Source: Holophagales bacterium (GTDB taxonomy: Bacteria; Acidobacteriota; Thermoanaerobaculia; Multivoradales; Multivoraceae). Taken from it: a DNA stretch of 64,000 nucleotides. The translations under genes were made by a program, and so were the position numbers. A model generated the notes under the pieces. It was not told where the DNA came from and did no database searches. It saw only the letters and a program-made list of their open reading frames with translations. Below, in pieces: positions 58,469-64,000 of this stretch; position 1 is the first letter of the stretch; every line of letters starts with the position of its first letter. The stretch is taken from assembly GCA_009845425.1 (NCBI GenBank), contig VXZQ01000011.1:1-64000 (forward strand), given 5' to 3'.

Positions 58469-59212
58469 CTAGCGAACGGACTGAACGAACACGCTGGTCG
58501 TTCTTTCGAGCCCCTCCCCAAGAGCGGCCATGACCGCCGCGTAGAACCCCGCGATACCGAGTCCCGTCCATTTCGACACTCGAGCCACCACCCCGATGCC
58601 CAGCCCGAGCAGAATCAACGTCCAAAGGGAGACGGCAAGGCTGGCGGCCCCCTCCAGCAGCGCCCCGACGGTGGTGTGAAGCGCCGGATTCGAGAAGTCG
58701 AGTTCGAATCCCGACGACGCGTCGGGAGGTTCAAGGGCCTGACGGCCCTTCGACAGCAAGTAGCTGACGAGGTCGCCCAGGCGGCCGACCACGTAGACGT
58801 GGACCATCAGCGAGAACAACGTCAGGAAAGGCAGCGTGGCTCCGAAGACGAGTGACAGCCGCCAGACCAGTAGAGCCTCGATCGGCAGTGCAATCAGTAC
58901 GACCGCGGCCATGACCGTGCTGGGTCCGTAGAGGTTCACGGCCGACTCCCCGCCTCCCATGATGGCAGCCAAATCCCGCTGCCCGAGCACCGTCCTAAGG
59001 GCGAGGACCGCCAGGATCACCGCGAGGGCTGCAACCCATGGCCGGCGCTCGCGGATGATCTCGAAGCTGGTCCGCGGAAACGCGACGATCCCGACCAGAG
59101 CTTTCAGCCCGGCAACGCCACCGATCACAGCCCCCGTGCCCGGAGTAGGCGCTTCGTCTGCCTCGGTCCCGGTCGAGGCATCTGCATTGGCTGGCTTCTG
59201 ATCCTCGACCAT
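58469..59212 (-). CDS. YIP1-like membrane protein
   Basis: A 247-aa protein: an acidic, Ala/Thr/Pro-rich cytoplasmic N terminus (~1-28), then a short amphipathic section with 'FPRTSFEIIRERRPWVAAL', typical of bacterial YIP1-domain proteins, and about five hydrophobic helices. The molecular role of bacterial YIP1 proteins is unknown. It stands alone, convergent with the YkvI-like gene and in the same direction as the dehydrogenase upstream (39-bp gap). Confidence 0.7.
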   Translation of the reverse strand: MVEDQKPANADASTGTEADEAPTPGTGAVIGGVAGLKALVGIVAFPRTSFEIIRERRPWVAALAVILAVLALRTVLGQRDLAAIMGGGESAVNLYGPSTVMAAVVLIALPIEALLVWRLSLVFGATLPFLTLFSLMVHVYVVGRLGDLVSYLLSKGRQALEPPDASSGFELDFSNPALHTTVGALLEGAASLAVSLWTLILLGLGIGVVARVSKWTGLGIAGFYAAVMAALGEGLERTTSVFVQSVR

Positions 59213-59251
59213 GGCGAGGTCCCAGACTAGAACAGGTTCGCCCGCGGCGTC

Positions 59252-60052
59252 TCAGGCCTCCGGCTGGCCGGAGTCCAGACTCGCCTTCACCAGCGGCGCC
59301 TCGACGTCGAACTCCCTGGCGACGTCCAGGCACAGGGACAGGTCCTTGACCGGCATGGCCGGCCAGGTCACGCGCCGCCGGGGCATCGGGAAGTTCTTCG
59401 AGACGAAGCTCCGGCCCGTCGACACATTCAGGATCTCCATGAACCGGTCCAGGTCCATGCCGTAGGCGCCGACGACTTCGCGCACCTCCTGGATGAGCGC
59501 CCAGGTGCCGAGCGCGATCGCGTTGTTGCCGATCTTCATCGCCTGGCCGGCGCCGATGCCACCGCAGTGCATCGTCGTGCCGAGCGCGTCGAAGGCCTCT
59601 CTACACCGGTCGATCGTCGCCGCGTCGCCTCCGGCCATCAGGGTGAGCGTGCCCTCCCTGGCGCCGGCCACGAGCCCGCTGACCGGGCAGTCGACCAAGT
59701 CCACACGTTGAGATGCCACCTCTTTCGCGAGTGCCTGACAGTAGACCGGCGACATGGTGCTCATGAGCACGACGATCGCGCCCTCGCGCAGAGTGCTCAA
59801 CGCTCCGTCTTCGCCACACAGCACGCGGTCGGTCTGCTCCTCGTCCCAGACGATCGTCATCAGGATGTCGGCGTGCGCTCCGACATCGCGCGGCGTCTCA
59901 CGCTCCTCGATCCCCTTCGCAGCAAGCCGCTCGATCGCGTCGCGGCTGCGGTTGATCGAGCTGACGACCCGAAAGCCGGCATCGAGCAGGCGGGCCGCCA
60001 TCGGTTCGCCCATGGCGCCGAGTCCGATGAAGCCGATCGTGGGTCGTGGCAT
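59252..60052 (-). CDS. NAD(P)-dependent oxidoreductase, 3-hydroxyisobutyrate dehydrogenase family
   Basis: A 266-aa beta-hydroxyacid dehydrogenase. Cofactor motif 'GFIGLGAMGEPMAARLL', substrate motif 'DCPVSGLVAGAREGTLTLMAGG', and catalytic Lys in 'GAGQAMKIGNN'. The C terminus ends soon after 'KDLSLCLDVAREF', about 25-30 residues shorter than usual, so the last helix may be missing. It reduces or oxidises a small 3-hydroxy acid. Divergent from a TetR regulator with a palindromic operator between them, hence probably under its control. Confidence 0.9.
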   Translation of the reverse strand: MPRPTIGFIGLGAMGEPMAARLLDAGFRVVSSINRSRDAIERLAAKGIEERETPRDVGAHADILMTIVWDEEQTDRVLCGEDGALSTLREGAIVVLMSTMSPVYCQALAKEVASQRVDLVDCPVSGLVAGAREGTLTLMAGGDAATIDRCREAFDALGTTMHCGGIGAGQAMKIGNNAIALGTWALIQEVREVVGAYGMDLDRFMEILNVSTGRSFVSKNFPMPRRRVTWPAMPVKDLSLCLDVAREFDVEAPLVKASLDSGQPEA

Positions 60053-60076
60053 GGTGAAGGCCCTCTCTTTTACTTA

Positions 60077-60095
60077 TTGGACGTTTATCGTCTAA
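60077..60095. promoter_or_regulatory. Inverted-repeat operator between dehydrogenase and TetR genes
   Basis: TTGGACG-TTTAT-CGTCTAA: the halves match at six of seven positions. It lies between a candidate -35 (TTTACT, 60069-60074) and -10 (TAAAGT, 60093-60098) of the TetR gene, overlapping the latter, so a bound repressor would block that promoter and probably also the divergent dehydrogenase promoter. The predicted transcript start falls near the GTG at 60106, suggesting a leaderless mRNA. Confidence 0.6.
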
Positions 60096-60105
60096 AGTGT
60101 ACATC

Positions 60106-60675
60106 GTGCCTCAAGCCGATGCCAGCGACTACGAGACCGCCGCGCAAGTGCTCGCCGAGTTCGCGAGCACGGGTTACGCGAAGACGTCGATGACCTCACT
60201 GGCCGAAGCGGCTGGCGTCGCGCGGCAGACGATCTACAACCGTTTCGGGCGCAAGGAGGCAGTGCTCGAATGGGCGATAGGCGCCGTTGTCCGTTCGCTG
60301 CGGGCAGACGCGTTTGCGTGTCTGGAGGACCCGCAGAGACCGACGGAGCAGGCCCTGCTCGACGCCTTCTGCTGCTGGTTGGGACCGGTCGTGAGGTTCG
60401 TTCGCGACGGTCGGTACGGCGAGGAGATCCTCGGCCTCGGCAACGCCGCGAGGCGACGCGCCGGCTCGTACCCCCTCGACGCCTTCACTTCCGAGGTCAC
60501 CGGCGCGCTGCTGACGCGAGGAGTCCGCCAGCAACGTCGGGAGGCCGCCGACCTGGCGTTCGTCCTTGTCATGGCGGCCAAGGGGCTTCTCGCCGACAGC
60601 GAGACCGAAGCCGACTTCCGAACCGGTATGGCGCGCGCCCTTCGCGGGGCCGGAATCAACAGTTCGTCCGAATGA
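60106..60675 (+). CDS. TetR-family transcriptional regulator
   Basis: About 189 aa. N-terminal helix-turn-helix: 'AAQVLAEFASTGYAKTSMTSLAEAAGVARQTIYNRFGRKEAVLEWAI', residues ~12-58, the typical TetR DNA-binding unit. The C-terminal ligand domain is unspecific. GTG 60106 is preferred as start because of promoter position; GTG 60097 is also in frame. It is divergent from a hydroxyacid dehydrogenase and followed after 35 bp by an SDR, and the palindrome at 60077-60095 is its probable operator. A substrate or intermediate of these dehydrogenases is the likely inducer. Confidence 0.92.
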   Translation: MPQADASDYETAAQVLAEFASTGYAKTSMTSLAEAAGVARQTIYNRFGRKEAVLEWAIGAVVRSLRADAFACLEDPQRPTEQALLDAFCCWLGPVVRFVRDGRYGEEILGLGNAARRRAGSYPLDAFTSEVTGALLTRGVRQQRREAADLAFVLVMAAKGLLADSETEADFRTGMARALRGAGINSSSE

Positions 60676-60710
60676 ATCAGCAATCAAACCTCTAAGGGAG
60701 ATCCAGATAG

Positions 60711-61547
60711 ATGACAGACCGCACCGTACTCATCACCGGCTGCTCGAGCGGCTTCGGCAAGCTGGCAGTCCACACCTTCCGAGCCAACGGCTGGAACGTC
60801 GTGGCGACGATGCGCTCGCCGGAGAAGGAAACCGAGCTCACCGGTCTCGAAGGCGTCCTGGTCACCAGGCTCGACGTCAAGGATCCGCGGAGCATCGACG
60901 CCGCCTTCGAGCAGGGCACCGCCGCGTTCGGTTCGATCGACGCAGTCGTCAACAACGCCGGCTACGGCAGCAACGCGCTCTTCGAGCAGTCGCCCGACGC
61001 CTCCGTCCGCGACATCTACGAGACGAACGTGTTCGGCCTGATGAACGTGATGCGCCGCGCCCTGCCCGACATGCGGAAACGGGGCTCCGGCTGCATCGTC
61101 AACGTGACGTCGATGGGGGGCCTGATGGGCCTGCTCGGCAACTCCGTCTACTCGTCGTCGAAGTTCGCCGCCGAGGGACTCACCGAGGCGCTCGCGCTCG
61201 AGTACAAACCGCTCGGCATACGCGTCGTTTCCGTTGCGCCCGGGGCCTATCTGACGACCGCGTTCGGCTCCAACACGGACAACTACGTCGAGTCCGGCGA
61301 CCCCCAACTCGTCGAGCACTCGCGGAAGCTCCGCGACCACTTCGCCGCGATCGTCTCAGGCGGCGAACCGCAGGACCCGCAGGAGGTGGCGGACAAGATC
61401 TACGAGTGCGTGACCGCGGACGACGTCCCTGTGCATAACCCCGTCGGCGCCGACGCGGAGCGGCTCAGCGGTCTGATCGACAGTCTGCCGTCACGCCAGG
61501 CGTTCGTCGCCGCGATGGAGCAGATGCTGCTGCCGCCGGCCGGCTAG
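60711..61547 (+). CDS. Short-chain dehydrogenase/reductase
   Basis: A 278-aa classical SDR: 'TGCSSGFGK' loop, 'NNAGYGSNA', catalytic Ser in 'NVTSMGGLMG' and Y-S-S-S-K. The sequence type ('MRSPEKETEL', 'PGAYLTTAFG') is that of the large oxidoreductase/17-beta-HSD-like subgroup. AGGGAG lies 9 bp upstream of the ATG. It is downstream of the TetR gene on the same strand and likely in one transcript. Substrate unknown. Confidence 0.92.
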   Translation: MTDRTVLITGCSSGFGKLAVHTFRANGWNVVATMRSPEKETELTGLEGVLVTRLDVKDPRSIDAAFEQGTAAFGSIDAVVNNAGYGSNALFEQSPDASVRDIYETNVFGLMNVMRRALPDMRKRGSGCIVNVTSMGGLMGLLGNSVYSSSKFAAEGLTEALALEYKPLGIRVVSVAPGAYLTTAFGSNTDNYVESGDPQLVEHSRKLRDHFAAIVSGGEPQDPQEVADKIYECVTADDVPVHNPVGADAERLSGLIDSLPSRQAFVAAMEQMLLPPAG

Positions 61548-61578
61548 CCGGCTCTATCTCTCGCCAGGTCTTCTACAG

Positions 61579-62811
61579 CTACAGCTCACCGAACGGCAGG
61601 GCGCTCGCGCCCGGACCCAACGGCAGTCGCACGTCGCCGGGATGAACGACGTAGCCGGGGGCGGCGGCTTCTCCGAGGTCCCTCCGCAACGTCCTGATCG
61701 GCCTCGCCATCACCGGGCGCGGCGTGGCCGACGCCTTCACCTCGATTGGTACGAGTTTCCCACCCGCCTCGATGACGAAGTCGACCTCGGTACCGGCCCT
61801 CGTCCGCCAGAAGTAAACCCGCGGCGCCTCGCCGCGGTGAGTCAGCGTTCTTGTGATCTCGGACAGGACCGCGGTCTCCATGATCGGGCCCCGCATCGGC
61901 CCGGAGGCCGCGTGTTCCGGGTCTCGCAACCCGACCAGGTGGCACAACGTGCCGACATCGGTGAAGTACACCTTCGGCGTCTTGACGAGCCGTTTGCCGA
62001 CATTCGCGAAGTACGGGCGGAGCACGATCACCTGGTACGTAGCCTCCAGCATCGACAGCCAGGCCTTCGCCGTGTTGACGGCGACTCCGAGATCCCTGGC
62101 GACATCGGCCAGGTTCAGCAACTGAGCGCTCCGGGCGGCGAGCACCCGAAGAAAGCCCTGGTACTGGTTCAGGTCGCCGACATTGCGGACGGTGCGGACA
62201 TCCCGTTCGAGATACGTCTGCATGTAGCTCGCGTGCCACAGGAACGGGTCCCGGCCGGGGTTTGCCGCGAGTTCCGGGTAGCCGCCTCGAAGGAAGCTGT
62301 GCCAGAGGTCACCGAAAGCAGCGCCAGGCGACGGCCTGCCGTCGGGCCTGCCCTCCCAAGGCAGGGCAAGGCCCGGACGGCCCTCCGCCTCCCGCCTCGA
62401 CAGAGGAAAGAGCCGGAGAACCGCAGCGCGGCCTGCCAGCGACTCCGTCACCTTCGCGGCGAGCATCAGATTCTGAGATCCCGTCAAGAGGTACCGGCCG
62501 TGCGCGCCGCGGTCCGCGTCGATTCGCTCCCGGATGTAGGGCAACAGGTTCGGAGCGTGCTGCACCTCGTCGAAGATGACCGGCGGACCGTTCATCTCCA
62601 GGAAGCCCCGCGGATCCTCGAGAGCGGCCGCCCGCACATCCGGAAGATCCAGCGAGACGTAGCGGTAGCTGGCACCGAAAACGCGCTGAAGCAGCGTCGT
62701 CTTGCCGGCCTGTCGCGGACCGGTCAGCACGACCGCCGGGAACTCCGAGGCTGCCCGCTGCACGACGGGCTCCAGGGATCGCTCGATGTATCGCTGCATC
62801 GGCACGGCCAC
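61579..62811 (-). CDS. AAA_14/DUF4143 ATPase
   Basis: About 410 aa from GTG 62811 (406 from ATG 62799, equally possible). N-terminal P-loop 'TGPRQAGKTTLL' (residues ~30-41), Walker B 'VIFDEVQHAPNLLPYI', sensor 'LLTGSQN', then the DUF4143 domain with 'SYMQTYLERDVRTVRNVGD' and a C-terminal restriction-fold-like 'VYFWRTRAGTEVDFVIEAGGKLVPIEVKAS'. Members are common, poorly characterised proteins with mobile distribution; a defence or stress role is often suspected but unproven. A 41-bp dyad overlaps its promoter. Confidence 0.9.
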   Translation of the reverse strand: MAVPMQRYIERSLEPVVQRAASEFPAVVLTGPRQAGKTTLLQRVFGASYRYVSLDLPDVRAAALEDPRGFLEMNGPPVIFDEVQHAPNLLPYIRERIDADRGAHGRYLLTGSQNLMLAAKVTESLAGRAAVLRLFPLSRREAEGRPGLALPWEGRPDGRPSPGAAFGDLWHSFLRGGYPELAANPGRDPFLWHASYMQTYLERDVRTVRNVGDLNQYQGFLRVLAARSAQLLNLADVARDLGVAVNTAKAWLSMLEATYQVIVLRPYFANVGKRLVKTPKVYFTDVGTLCHLVGLRDPEHAASGPMRGPIMETAVLSEITRTLTHRGEAPRVYFWRTRAGTEVDFVIEAGGKLVPIEVKASATPRPVMARPIRTLRRDLGEAAAPGYVVHPGDVRLPLGPGASALPFGEL

Positions 62812-62815
62812 TTCG

Positions 62816-62856
62816 TAAGTGGCAATTATGCATTTCTACTGCATGATGTCCACTTA
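62816..62856 (-). promoter_or_regulatory. Nested 41-bp dyad over the DUF4143 ATPase promoter
   Basis: TAAGTGG (62816-62822) mirrors CCACTTA (62850-62856), and ATGCA (62828-62832) mirrors TGCAT (62840-62844); both pairs share the same centre at 62836. On the minus strand a good promoter overlaps it: TGGACA (62852-62847), 16-bp spacer, CATAAT (62830-62825). A second small palindrome, gccactt-cgt-aagtggc (62807-62823), covers the start region. This is a likely operator for a dimeric or tetrameric repressor. Confidence 0.55.
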
Positions 62857-62906
62857 GAGCCGCCTGCGACGGAAGCCGCCGGAAACCCGTTCGAGATGCG
62901 CCGGGA

Positions 62907-64000
<1,094 letters not shown>

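Noticed and set aside
58700..58712. T-arm-like gttcgaatccc sequence
   Set aside because: It lies inside the YIP1-like gene and no acceptor, D or anticodon stem can be drawn around it.

Overview
The window is high-GC bacterial DNA with dense coding on both strands, many 1-4 bp start/stop overlaps (ATGA, GTGA, one TTGA) and gaps that are all shorter than 300 bp. The gene content suggests an uncultured or environmental Acidobacteriota-like bacterium: TonB-dependent receptors, a PVC-type haem-binding dehydrogenase with HEAT repeats, a DUF1080 protein, many S9/M19 peptidases and beta-lactamase-fold hydrolases, and Tat-exported enzymes. There is no marker gene, so the phylum is an inference of low to moderate confidence.

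Region by region. 1-7581: metal uptake. Two paralogous ZnuD-like TonB-dependent receptors with His/Asp-rich insertions flank an SBP/FecCD permease/ATPase ABC importer and a small His/Cys-rich exported protein. 7638-7714: tRNA-Glu whose 3' end is duplicated about 96 bp downstream. 7902-11611: serine hydrolase, PQQ-type quinoprotein, cupin. 11654-13352: divergent SDR-like protein and TauD-type dioxygenase. 13385-18054: DUF1080 protein with a 1310-aa SGNH/dehydrogenase/HEAT/cytochrome c fusion. 18136-19317: sialidase-like protein. 19191-36715: peptide-processing island (two S9 peptidases, three beta-lactamase-fold hydrolases, POT transporter, gamma-glutamyltransferase-like protein, M19 dipeptidase, cyclophilin lipoprotein) with a P450 and SDRs. 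36712-46221: two back-to-back operons (CocE esterase, CapA-like protein, alpha/beta hydrolase, ring-cleaving dioxygenase; and isocitrate-lyase-family enzyme, FAD monooxygenase, FAH-family hydrolase, VOC enzyme) that look like a catabolic module for an aromatic or ester compound.

46223-49116 is the most interesting accessory piece: an 86-aa exported precursor-like peptide, a perfect 12-bp hairpin, a 76-aa two-helix membrane protein, and an ABC permease/ATPase pair, all on the minus strand, which resembles an undescribed bacteriocin-type export or immunity cassette. 49316-51272 holds an AAA ATPase divergent from a RelE/XRE toxin-antitoxin pair, with two near-consensus promoters back to back. 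51430-57136: spinster-like MFS transporter and N-acyl-D-amino-acid deacylase-like lipoprotein, divergent from a Tat-exported degenerate M19 protein and a serine hydrolase. 57140-57301 is a non-coding element bounded by a perfect 21-bp inverted repeat. 57316-64000: YkvI-like transporter, YIP1-like membrane protein, a hydroxyisobutyrate-dehydrogenase/TetR/SDR locus with a palindromic operator, a DUF4143 ATPase behind a 41-bp dyad, and the C-terminal part of catalase-peroxidase KatG, cut by the window edge.

Functions are assigned by reading motifs and overall similarity by eye; no database search was run.
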